Origin: UBA4744 sp963717135
GTDB lineage: Bacteria > Actinomycetota > Acidimicrobiia > Spongiisociales > UBA4744
Reading direction: 5' to 3'
Assembly: GCA_963717135.1 (NCBI GenBank)
Contig: CAVQVN010000006.1
Span: forward strand, 88,121-152,120
Length of the DNA: 64,000 nucleotides
Shown: piece by piece, positions 51,552 to 59,693 of the stretch
Position numbering within the stretch: the first letter of the stretch is position 1
How the letters are laid out: every line of letters begins with the position of its first letter
Notes under the pieces: generated by a model
Told to the model about the DNA's origin: nothing
Database searches by the model: none
What the model saw: the letters and a program-made list of their open reading frames with translations, nothing else
Made by a program: the position numbers and the translations under genes

Positions 51552-52050
51552 TCAGGTGAGCAGCGTTGACAGGAGTAGGAGCCCGAGCCCGGCGCCAAAG
51601 GCGCGTCTCGATCTTGTCGCGGATCGCCAGGCGGCCGTCGGTTGGGTCTTCGCAGGGCTGGCCGGCGGTGATCTGCGGGAGGAGGTCGGCGGCAACGATG
51701 TGGATGAAGTTCCCGGCTGCGAAAGGCACCAGGAAGGCGACATAGAGGGTGCCGGATAGGGCGTAGGCGACGACTCCGCCAACGAGAAAACTCAACGCCG
51801 AGAGGTAGTTGCATAGCAGGGCGGAGCGACGATTCCATCCACTGTGGACCAGGATTCCAAGGTCGCCCAACTTTTGGGGAACCTCGCGGGCGGCTGCCGC
51901 CAGCCAGGTGACCGCACCGAGACGAATGTCAACCACAAACGCACCGGCAACGGCCAGGCCACCAATGAAGTTATGGACACCATCGGCGAGCAGGATCAGG
52001 TAGCCGAGATGGCCGTGCTGGCTCCACGGCGGTCGGCCGGTCTGTCGAAC
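51552..52050 (-). pseudogene. Remnant of a ZIP-family metal transporter
   Basis: Readable from about 52050 as SQHGHLGYLILLADGVHNFIGG (the His-loop and fourth helix of ZIP proteins) through EVPQKLGDLGILVHSGWNRR to NYLSALSFLVGG. The first three helices are missing and no upstream start exists. The metal-binding HEIPHE helix reads AREVPQKLGD, losing both His. After IRDKIETRLWRR the last helix (AFGAGLGLLLLSTLLT) continues only in another frame, ending at 51552. Truncation, lost ligands and a frameshift together indicate decay. Confidence 0.75.
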
Positions 52051-52143
52051 TGAACGTCCACCACCCCACCTGCTGCGTGAGCGGTTGAGGTTGTGCTGAC
52101 CGGCCGGGCGTTCGTTCGCCCGGCTTCCGCGCCGGGTTGCTAC

Positions 52144-52650
52144 TCAGGGCGAGCGGTTAGGGCGGATCTTGCGATTGACCCAACGCCATAGCCCGGCAAC
52201 GAAGTTCCAACCCGGTACTCGCTCCATGTATTGCCGGTACTCCTCGCCAAACTTGTCAACGTTGCGGGCATCGACCTTGCGGAAATCCATGCACGCCGCC
52301 ACGAACGCGGCCGCCCCCATGACCACGACCACCGGGTGTTGTGATACCAGCGCAACCGCCACGCTCATGAGCGGCCACGCAACGAACTGGGGGTGCCGGA
52401 CTATCGCGTAAAGACCGGTGTCAACCAGGCGGGTCGTCTTGATGTAGCTCTCGCCTCGGGCCACACCGCCTTGCTTCTTGAATTGGTAGATGGGCACCCA
52501 CCCGAAGACGGCCGCCAGAGCCCAAAAAGCGAACCCAATGTAACGAAGCCACGCGGTCTCGCCACCACCCAACAGGACCAAGAGAAGGATCTGCCCAATG
52601 ACCAGACCTGTCGCGATCCAAGAGGCGATCCATTGCGAACCTTTGGTCAT
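52144..52650 (-). CDS. Isoprenylcysteine/phospholipid-methyltransferase-family membrane protein
   Basis: 168 residues from the ATG at 52648-52650 (AGGTGAG ahead); the frame remains open to 52752. Membrane segments ATGLVIGQILLLVLLG, LRYIGFAFWALAAVFG and MSVAVALVSQHPVVVVMGAAAFVAA are followed by the SAM-binding C-terminal motif of the ICMT/PEMT family: LVDTGLYAIVRHPQFVAWPL and EEYRQYMERVPGW. Probably methylates a lipid or prenyl-type substrate; which is unknown. Confidence 0.8.
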   Translation of the reverse strand: MTKGSQWIASWIATGLVIGQILLLVLLGGGETAWLRYIGFAFWALAAVFGWVPIYQFKKQGGVARGESYIKTTRLVDTGLYAIVRHPQFVAWPLMSVAVALVSQHPVVVVMGAAAFVAACMDFRKVDARNVDKFGEEYRQYMERVPGWNFVAGLWRWVNRKIRPNRSP

Positions 52651-52961
52651 GACGCTCACCTGCTTCCAACATAGCAACCAGAGGATGTGTTGCAGGTGGC
52701 GGTAGGCAAACCGAGTCCTCTTCTCGATCTCGGAGCGCAGCACATCTTGCAACGACCGCGACCAAGGTCGTCCCCGGATGGGGCATGTCTGGATCTCGGA
52801 AACGGACCAACCGACTCTTGAAACGTAGGGCGGTTGAGCCTGAGAGCGTAGGTTTCAGGTGACGAGCGGCGAGTCACCGGTTTGATCCGCCATCGTCAGC
52901 CCGATCGGTACCATCTTGTCGGAGCGGAATCGTTTGGTGGACACAACCGGTATCAACGAGC
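52651..52961. other. Intergenic stretch, nothing recognised
   Basis: About 310 bases between divergent genes. The methyltransferase frame extends 34 codons into it. The remainder has no ORF of coding character and no strong hairpin. Confidence 0.4.
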
Positions 52962-53977
52962 GTGATCGGGAGGGATGATGATGGACGAGGTGCCGGCGAT
53001 CAGAGTTCCTCACCCTGGGTCCCTCGGACTACAGCGGTTCTGGAGCGCCTGCGCCGGGTTGAGGTTGGAACGGGCCTCTCCTTTGGGTTGGGAGACGACC
53101 CGCCGGTTTTAGCGCGGGCGTCCGGTGCGATGATTGAGGATCTCGACGGCAATCGTTTCTTGGATATGGTCGCCGGGTTTGGTTCTCTGAACCTGGGTCA
53201 TTCTCACCCTCGAGTTGTGGCTGCGTGCACCGAACAGCTTTCCCTGGGGCAGCAGGCGATGTCGATGGCGGCCGTCACTCGCACGGACCTGCTTGAGCGT
53301 CTGTCGACGTTGGTTGGCCCTGGGTATCAGGCGATTCTCGCAACATCGGGCTCTGAAGCGGTCGAGACGGCCCTGAAGCTCATCCGACGAGCGACCGGAC
53401 GAACCGGGATTGTTGCCTTCACAGGGGGGTTCCACGGCCGGACTCTTGGCGCCCTGTCCTTGATGGGAAGAAGGTCACAGCGGCAGGGTCTCGGCTCGCT
53501 CGGAGGTGACGTCTACCACCTCCCCTACCCTGATCCCTACCGGTCGCCACTGGGCGCCGGAGGCAATGTCGCATCGTCAACGGTCGGGCTCCTCCGGGCA
53601 TTCCTGGACAATCCTTCGAGCGGATGGTCGGAGGTGGGAGCAGTCATCATTGAACCCGTCCTAGGGAACGGAGGGATGATTCCTGCCCCGCCGGGTTTCC
53701 TGACCGAACTCCGTTCTGTTTGCACCGAGTATGAGGTTTTGCTGGTTGTGGATGAGGTCATGAGCGGGTTTCATCGCACCGGGCATCGGTTCGCCTTCGA
53801 AGCCGCGAATTCAGTAACGCCGCCCCGCATCGCGGTCTCTTGGTCTACCCCGGCGGGCAGTACAACAACGTCATCGGCCTGCTACCGCCGCTGATCATCA
53901 CAAGTGACAAACTCACCATCGCCGCCAACCTCATCGCAGAGATCAGTCTGGAGTGTTGCAGGTCAAAGGTCCTGTAG
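52962..53977 (+). pseudogene. Class-III aminotransferase with internal deletion and frameshift
   Basis: The N-terminal two-thirds is intact: GAMIEDLDGNRFLDMVAGFGS, ATSGSEAVETALKLIRRATGR, TGGFHGRTLGALSLMGRR and LLVVDEVMSGFHRTGHRFAFEA. Immediately after, where the PLP lysine segment and about 130 residues should follow, the frame runs into unrelated codons. The family C-terminus (HRGLLVYPGGQYNNVIGLLPP, then SDKLTIAANLIAEI) appears in the next frame and stops at 53977. Without the catalytic Lys this cannot be an active transaminase. GTG start at 52962. Confidence 0.8.
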
Positions 53978-54197
53978 GAGGCCCGGTGAACAATCACCGG
54001 AACCAACCTGAAATCCAATGCACTGAACGCGTTGACTAGGAGGTCCGCTGCTCGTGAGACTCGAAACAACAGCCTTCGGGTTAACAGCGTGATCCAGTCT
54101 GGTTAGCTGACCTGGGCAAACGTTTGGGACAGGCTCTTTGAACTGGTCTTTCGTGTGTTCACCGCTTGTCACTCCTCGGTCCCGCCACCTGGAGTCT

Positions 54198-54500
54198 TCA
54201 GGTTGTGGCGTCGCCGCCTTCGACGATGACCAGTTCGTTGTCGCCGACCCCGTTCAGTCGAAACAACATTGCCTTCTGGTACTCGGGAGACCGATAACAC
54301 TCAACCGCGCGTTCGAGAGTGGGGAACTCGACGACGATATGACGTTGGAAATGCTCGGATCCTTCCAAGTGTTGGAAACGCCCTCCCCTGGCCAGAACCT
54401 TGCCGTCGTATCTCGCCAAGATCTCGGGCACAAGATCGGTATACCGTTTGTATTCGACCGGATCGTTGACTCTTGCTCGAGCGAGCCAATAAGCGGGCAT
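54198..54500 (-). CDS. DUF1330-family protein
   Basis: 100 residues with the dimeric ferredoxin-like fold of DUF1330: YWLARARVNDPVEYKRYTD, ARYDGKVLARGGRF, HIVVEFPTLERAVECYRSPEYQKA and a C-terminal NELVIVEGG strand. Small cytosolic protein of unknown role. It sits between two decayed genes but is itself intact. Confidence 0.88.
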   Translation of the reverse strand: MPAYWLARARVNDPVEYKRYTDLVPEILARYDGKVLARGGRFQHLEGSEHFQRHIVVEFPTLERAVECYRSPEYQKAMLFRLNGVGDNELVIVEGGDATT

Positions 54501-54545
54501 AAGTCTCCTTCGATGAGTTGGTCTGATCTGGGTTGAGCGTGCGAT

Positions 54546-54760
54546 TCAACGGTTCTTGATGACCACTTTTATGGCACCATCGGTCTTGTCCCGAGCGTAG
54601 CCCAATCCCACCGGCAGATCCCGCAAAGAGAACGTGTGGGTGTGGATCAGCGATGCATCAACCTTGTCCTGGGCCATCAACGCCACTGCCCGTCTCATGG
54701 CGCTCTGCCCCCCGCCACGAATCCCGAAAAGGTAAATGTTGTTCGTTACAACATACCCAC
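54546..54760 (-). pseudogene. 3' remnant of a zinc-type alcohol dehydrogenase
   Basis: Only the C-terminal ~65 residues survive: NIYLFGIRGGGQSAMRRAVAL, DASLIHTHTFSLRDLP and the terminal KTDGAIKVVIKN before a TGA at 54546-54548. This is the end of the medium-chain dehydrogenase fold (last NAD-domain strand and lid). Upstream sequence does not continue the family, so the gene is 5'-truncated. Confidence 0.65.
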
Positions 54761-55152
54761 GTCGATCAGCGACGGTCCCGACAGCATCAACTACTTCGGC
54801 TCAGCTAATAGCCGTTTGATACGTCTGGCTCTCCTGCGAGACCGCAGGTGGGTCACCCAGACGGATCGCACCAACGGCGGCCAACCCGGCCGCTACCGGA
54901 AACGCCATACCGATCGTGAAGATACCCAGCACGCCGACCACATCAAACGCTGACAGAACAACAATCGGCGACCCGTCCCACAGATTCGACGACAGCCCTG
55001 GCAGCGGAAGCGATCCAGGCTTGCCTGCCCCTCGCTATGCTCGGTCCCGTGGGGCCACGGTTTCAATCCCAATGTCCAGACGAAGGGACCGACGGACCTG
55101 TCGCATTCTTCCTCCTGAATAGTTACTCGTCGCCCAGCGGCGCCGTTACCTC
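54761..55152. other. Decayed intergenic DNA
   Basis: About 390 bases with no intact gene. A minus-strand frame reads VVGVLGIFTIGMAFPVAAGLA near 54900-54960, which looks like a broken membrane-protein helix. It fits the run of remnants on both sides. Confidence 0.45.
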
Positions 55153-55818
55153 ATGAAAGGTGAGAACACCGAGCTCCGCGCGGGCGGCCGGCACGAGATC
55201 GAACGGCTCATCTATTTCTCTGATGCCGTGATGGCGATCGCAATGACTCTCCTCGTTATCGACCTTCGAATTCCCAGTTCAATCGATGCGTCGGCCACCG
55301 AGGCACAATTGCGGACTGCGTTGGCCGATCTCGGGCCCCGGTTCTTGAGCTTCGGGATCAGTTTCGCGGTAATCGCGGTGTGGTGGCACGGACACCACCG
55401 GCTCTACCGAACGCTGGAGCGGACCGACGGGTGGGTGGTCGTCGCCAACTTCGGTTTCCTGGGCGCCATCGCGTTCCTGCCGTTCCCGACCAGCCTCATC
55501 GGCCGCTGGGTCAACCTCTCGACCGCCGTTGCGCTCTACGCCGCAACGAACTTGGTCGCCGGTGGCATCCTGCTGGCGATGCGCTGGCATGCCGAGCGCC
55601 GGGGCTTCATCGAGGCCCAGCCGCCCCTCGAGCGCCGCCGCCGGATGGCGATGTCAGCGCTGGCACCGTTCGGGTTCGCGCTCTCGATTCCGCTGGCGTT
55701 CCTTCACCCTGCCGCAGTTGCCGTCTCATGGACGTTGTTCCTGCCCGCCATCCTCGCAATCCGCTGGCGTTTCAACCGCTTGGAACGAAGGGCCGACGCA
55801 AACAAACCAAGACGATAG
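55153..55818 (+). CDS. TMEM175-family (DUF1211) potassium channel-like protein
   Basis: 221 residues, about six membrane helices. The family signature near the N-terminus is RLIYFSDAVMAIAMTLLVIDL; a WWHGHHRLYRTL segment follows the third helix, and LGAIAFLPFPTSLIG is also typical. Bacterial TMEM175 proteins form tetrameric K+-selective leak channels lacking a TVGYG filter. Usually a stand-alone gene, as here. Confidence 0.9.
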   Translation: MKGENTELRAGGRHEIERLIYFSDAVMAIAMTLLVIDLRIPSSIDASATEAQLRTALADLGPRFLSFGISFAVIAVWWHGHHRLYRTLERTDGWVVVANFGFLGAIAFLPFPTSLIGRWVNLSTAVALYAATNLVAGGILLAMRWHAERRGFIEAQPPLERRRRMAMSALAPFGFALSIPLAFLHPAAVAVSWTLFLPAILAIRWRFNRLERRADANKPRR

Positions 55819-55951
55819 CTAGCAGTTGCAGGCGTGCCTGAGTCATGTCGGTGAGTCGCCCCCTTGATGATTCTCGCTCGGAGGCGTACAAAGGGAGAAG
55901 GAGCCTGACCGGCGATCCGCCGGGAATCTGGGCCGGGGAGGGGGTGGCTAT

Positions 55952-56299
55952 ATGAAGGCTGCCATCATGTTCACCTATACCCGACCGGCACCGGGCCGTG
56001 AGGCCAAGGCGCTGGAGGGGTTCATGGATGGATTGACGTTCTTCGGCAAGCTCGCCGCCGACGGCAAATGTGGAGAACCGATGGTCTACCTGGCTCCCTC
56101 GGGGCTAGGAACGATGATCATTCATGGTGAGCGGGAGACGCTTTTCGAGATCATCGGGTCCGACGACTTCGCCAAGCTGTACACCAAAGTGACGTTTACG
56201 ACGCCGGACATCAAGTACGAACTCGTCTCGACAGGCGAGACGGTGCAGGAACAGATGCAGGTCTGGGGCGCTGTCGGCTTGGAACTGGGGTACATGTAA
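55952..56299 (+). CDS. Hypothetical protein, dimeric alpha-beta-barrel-like
   Basis: 115 residues, family not recognised. Starts MKAAIMFTYTRPAPGREAKAL and ends near VWGAVGLELGYM; strand-helix alternation and EIIGSDDFAKLY suggest a ferredoxin-like dimeric barrel similar in size to monooxygenase-like or DUF1330 proteins. It appears intact, with coding character through its length. Neighbours give no functional clue. Confidence 0.6.
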   Translation: MKAAIMFTYTRPAPGREAKALEGFMDGLTFFGKLAADGKCGEPMVYLAPSGLGTMIIHGERETLFEIIGSDDFAKLYTKVTFTTPDIKYELVSTGETVQEQMQVWGAVGLELGYM

Positions 56300-56485
56300 C
56301 GGGAGTTTTCGAGGACCCTCGACGATCACCGCTGGGGGTCCTCGGCACGACCACCCTTGTTGCCCTCAGGTCCCGGGAGAGATTGGGTCGAGCTGACCGG
56401 GGCCGGGCGCTACACCGGGACGGCGGTCGGTGGGCTGGTGTTTCGTGGGATGACTGGCCCATCGGGTCGGCACAAGATCGGGGCC

Positions 56486-57016
56486 ATGCAGGAAGAAGTA
56501 CCGGAGGAGGAGCAGCAGACAACCCCACGGCCAGACAGGACGGAGAGTGCGCTTGGGGAGGGTATCGAGGAGTTGTTGGCCGCCGAGCTGACCGAGGTGG
56601 CGCAACGGGGAGGTGACCCGGTGTTGGAGGTGAGTGCCAGTCCACTGCCGATCCCGGATGTGCCTGAACCGATCGGGGTGGGCATGGACCCTGACCCGAT
56701 CGTGCGGGAACCCGAACCGGTCGAAGTGGGGATGGACCCGGACCCGCTCAGCCGGGCCGAGTTGGAGGGCCGGTCTGAGGTTGAGGGGATGGGGGTTGGG
56801 TCCGAGCTGGTGGGGGTGATCCCGATCAACATTCCTTATCCGCGCCCGGACGAGGGCGGGTCGGTTGGCGAGGAGGTCGTTGTTGCCGGGGCCGAGTTGG
56901 AGGGCCGGTCTGAGGTTGCCCCACCATTCCAGTTTCAGGTCGATGAGGTGTCGGGCTTGCCCATCCCGATCCCCGATGTGCCGCAACTGTGGGTGCCCCA
57001 ATCTCGGTTCAGCTGA
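56486..57016 (+). CDS. Acidic Pro/Glu-rich repetitive protein
   Basis: About 176 residues from ATG 56486 (an earlier in-frame start at 56357 is possible). Low complexity and acidic: EEVPEEEQQT, two VGMDPDP repeats, two AELEGRSEV repeats and two LPIPDVP-like segments. The DNA under the AELEGRSEV repeats is identical for 30 bases (56754-56783 and 56889-56918), so the duplication is recent. No signal peptide or fold. Either a disordered protein or part of a decayed gene; it runs straight into the solute-binding-protein remnant. Confidence 0.4.
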   Translation: MQEEVPEEEQQTTPRPDRTESALGEGIEELLAAELTEVAQRGGDPVLEVSASPLPIPDVPEPIGVGMDPDPIVREPEPVEVGMDPDPLSRAELEGRSEVEGMGVGSELVGVIPINIPYPRPDEGGSVGEEVVVAGAELEGRSEVAPPFQFQVDEVSGLPIPIPDVPQLWVPQSRFS

Positions 57017-57858
57017 AGACCTTGGTTTGGTACAAGCCAGCCGAGTTCGACGAACACGGATACGAAATTCCGACCACGTTCGCCGAGTTGGAGGCGCTCA
57101 GCGACCAGATCGTGGCCGATCCCGAGACAGGCTCACCATGGTGCAACTACATCGGGTCCGATGCAGCGACGGGTTGGGTGGGGACCGACTGGGTGGAAGA
57201 TCTGCTGTTGGGTGCCGAAGGATCGACGGTGTACGACGGATGGGTTGACCACAGTGTGCTCTTCACAGACACCCGAGTGGAGGCTGCGTTCGAGCTGTAC
57301 ATGGGCATGGTCGACACTCCCGGTTATGTGTACGACCGGGCCAACATGCTCAACCTTTCCTTCCAGGAAAACGCCTCTCCGCTGGATGCAGGGGATTGTC
57401 TGATGCACCGGCAAGCCATCTTCTTCCGGTGGCTCATTCCCGACGGCACTGCTGAAGAGTTCTCGACGTTCAAGTTCCCGTCGGTTGACCCAGAGTTGAG
57501 CGAGGCGGCGATGGGCAGCGCAGATTATGTGGCAGCCTTGAACGACCGTAAGGAAGTGGAGAAGCTGATCGATTTCATGCTCAGCAAAAGGTTTGGCGAG
57601 GCGGCCTTGGCCCCCAGCGGGAATTGGCTGTTGCCGCATGCCCGCTTCGACCATTCCCTCTATCCGAATGACCTGGTCCGGTCGTGGGCTGACATCGTCC
57701 GGGCGGCAATCCTGGCCGACCTCTTCCGTTTCGACGCCTCGGACCTGATGCCCGGCGAAGTCGGGGCAGGTACCTTCTGGACAGGCATCGTCGACCTGGT
57801 GGCCGGGGCGAAGACCATCCCGCAAGTTCTAATCGAGATCGACGCCTCCTGGCCCTGA
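57010..57858 (+). pseudogene. 5'-truncated sugar ABC transporter solute-binding protein
   Basis: About 280 residues of a family-1 (alpha-glucoside-type) binding protein: LKTLVWYKPAEFDEHGYEIP, PTTFAELEALSDQIVAD, PWCNYIGSDAATGW, GTDWVEDLLLG and YPNDLVRSWADIVRAA. The signal peptide and first ~150 residues are missing; the match begins abruptly where the preceding repetitive frame ends. No permease or ATPase genes are adjacent. A frame is open from 56989 but gives no export signal, so function as a receptor is unlikely. Confidence 0.7.
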
Positions 57859-57885
57859 TAGCCACGAATAACTGATAGAGCCGAA

Positions 57886-57914
57886 GGAGAACCTCCCTCG
57901 ATGGGGGGTTCTCC
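57886..57914 (+). terminator. Strong hairpin after the solute-binding-protein remnant
   Basis: GGAGAACCTCCC (57886-57897) pairs with GGGGGGTTCTCC (57903-57914) over 12 base pairs with one G-T wobble and a five-base loop. It lies 28 bases after the stop. No T-run follows, so it may be a Rho-assisted terminator or part of the folded block downstream. Confidence 0.6.
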
Positions 57915-57922
57915 CCCGTCCG

Positions 57923-57936
57923 CAGAAATCGCCAGA
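57923..57936 (+). repeat. 14-bp direct repeat, copy 1
   Basis: CAGAAATCGCCAGA is identical at 59134-59147, and both copies are preceded by a GGGGTT(C/T)TCC-like stretch. The two copies are 1.2 kb apart and bracket the folded block and the 159-residue gene. Confidence 0.6.
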
Positions 57937-57980
57937 CGCCGTTGGGCGTGCGGGCGACTGCCGGGTCACGCCACAAGCGG

Positions 57981-58352
57981 ATCACCGGGGAGGGTCGCTC
58001 GGTGATGCCCGGTCCCTTCCTTTGGGTGGCTCCCTTCCGCTGGGGCGCAGCGGGGCCGAGTTGGAAAGAAGAGAGGGGTCTGCCTCGGGACGAGTCCCGT
58101 GCCGACCCCTGCTCTCCGCGTGGCTCCCAAAGGTGGGGAGGGTCCGTGCGGAAATGGGGCCACATCGGGTCCGTTCCGAGGGGGACCCTTTCGTTCTGGG
58201 AGCCACCTCAACCGTATCAAAGGTTTCGTTGGGCGAGAAGACCGGTAAATGCTGGCGGTCTCGCTGAGGTATCGGGTCGCCCGCCTCTCCTGGGAGGGCA
58301 TAGAAACCTCACGTTTGTCCCATTTGGATCTTTGTATTGGGGTAAACGTGAG
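57981..58352 (+). other. Highly structured non-coding block (candidate structured RNA)
   Basis: Successive stems: ATCACCG/CGGTGAT (57981-58006); CCGCTG/CAGCGG (58037-58053); GGGGTC/GACCCC enclosing CGGGA/TCCCG (58075-58109); GGGTCC/GGACCC (58167-58188); and a 14-bp stem 58308-58321 with 58339-58352. GGTGGCTCCC at 58025-58034 and GTGGCTCCC at 58120-58128 can both pair with GGGAGCCACC at 58198-58207, so two folds compete; AAAGG (58129) also pairs with CCTTT (58187). The block has no ORF of coding character and lies 150 bases before the next gene. Not matched to RNase P, tmRNA, SRP RNA or group II intron features. Strand is assumed. Confidence 0.4.
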
Positions 58353-58502
58353 AAACGGACGGGCCGACGCCAGCGGTTCACGCGACCCCTTTCGCTATCG
58401 GGCCGCCTATCGGCATCAACAGATCGCGAAAAGGTGCCAACGAACAATCTGTGGCTGAGCGCGACAATGGAGTCTGCTTAGATCCGCAGGTGCGCTGAGG
58501 CT

Positions 58503-58982
58503 GTGGTGAGGTTCTTTGTCCCATATCTAGAAGACGCCCCTGAGGCCGCTGAAGCTGAATGGGAGCGATACCTTCGAGATGTGTCCGCACCACCCGACAG
58601 CAAGCGGGTGTACTCCGTCACCCACTACCGGGAAGGGGCGAAGGTCGTCGCCACGGTTGGCGAAAGGCAACTCGTGTACACCGGCGAGCGCGGACCGTCG
58701 GGCAGGTACACCAGAAACGCTGGCCTCAACCCGGTCGGAGAACGAACCGGATCGGAGATCTCCGCCATCATCGACGCCGGACACGACCTCATATACCTCA
58801 TCTATGTTTGGATCTACGGTGCGGCGTTCGGCGAGTGGGCCAATCCAAGCGTCATTGAGAGATCCGAGGTCGAAGACATCGAGTACTTCGAGACACCACA
58901 ATATGGGGCACCTCATATCCGTCTGGATCTTCGGGTGTCCGACCACGACCCCTATGGCCGGCAGGCCAAAAGGAACGGTTAA
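58503..58982 (+). CDS. Hypothetical protein, 159 residues
   Basis: Family not recognised. GTG start MVRFFVPYLEDAPEAAEAEW. A middle with YSVTHYREGAKVVATVGER and GPSGRYTRN, then a hydrophobic IIDAGHDLIYLIYVWIYGAAFG and a charged end. Coding character is reasonable throughout and it is flanked by non-coding DNA on both sides and by the 14-bp direct repeats. It could be accessory cargo. Soluble with one possibly membrane-associated helix. Confidence 0.55.
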   Translation: MVRFFVPYLEDAPEAAEAEWERYLRDVSAPPDSKRVYSVTHYREGAKVVATVGERQLVYTGERGPSGRYTRNAGLNPVGERTGSEISAIIDAGHDLIYLIYVWIYGAAFGEWANPSVIERSEVEDIEYFETPQYGAPHIRLDLRVSDHDPYGRQAKRNG

Positions 58983-59693
58983 CGCTCACGCTCCGCCTTT
59001 CGGTGCATCCCCGCCCGGCAGGTACCGGAGCAAGTTCACCCGCTCGCTTCGCTCGCCCTAGCCCACCCCCCGCCCCAGGCAAGGGTTGCTCGCTGACGCT
59101 CGCACCGTGAGGGGTTTTCCGGCGGGGGCGGACCAGAAATCGCCAGAGATCGCGGAGGGTGGGGTCGTCCACCCTGAAGCGGGTATCACCATCCCGACCG
59201 TCCGCCGCTGGGCGACGTTGTGCCATCCGCCCTCGACCGGCTGTTCACCGAGACCAGCCCTATGGGGCGCACCGCCGACACGCTCGGACCGTGCCACCTG
59301 TCGTCTGCTCCGCCCATTCCTCCAGGTCGGTCCTGCGGGTGGAGCACACCTTGATATACGGCCCCGTCCACTGGCGCCGCCGTGAAGGTGTTCCGGTAAT
59401 CGTCGAACAGGAAGCCCTGTGGAGGATCAGATAGGAGGGGATCGGACTGCGGGTCGTGTTCAGCACAAACTCGGTCGGGTTGGCTGTCAGCCACCGGAGG
59501 TAGGGAGGGTCGCTGGGTGGCGGTCGGGGCTGTCACTTTGTGTGACGTTCGCCTCTACCCCCGCCCTGGCAACTAGGCGCACCCTGAGGGGTGGAAATGG
59601 TGCAGGGAAGGCACCAGGGCCCGAGAGCGGTCCATGAGGGAGGGGCTGTCGGGTCTGTGGGTCTCCTGCTGGGGCTACAGGGGAGGTTCTCCC
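58983..59693. other. 710 bases of GC-rich DNA without a supported gene
   Basis: Open frames exist on both strands but look like composition noise. CGCTCGCTTCGCTCGCC near 59040 and further GCTCGC motifs up to 59105 form small inverted repeats. Copy 2 of the 14-bp repeat is here. The segment 59340-59434 reads GPVHWRRREGVPVIVEQEALW in one frame and might be the tail of a broken gene. Confidence 0.4.
59134..59147 (+). repeat. 14-bp direct repeat, copy 2
   Basis: Identical to 57923-57936. Read on the minus strand, both surroundings translate to similar WRFL-containing strings, so similarity extends loosely beyond the exact core. Confidence 0.6.

Noticed and set aside
57981..58352. RNase P RNA, tmRNA, SRP RNA or group II intron
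   Set aside because: The conserved signature segments of these RNAs (for example GAGGAAAGTCC for RNase P, a tRNA-like end for tmRNA, a domain V hairpin for introns) were not found on either strand.
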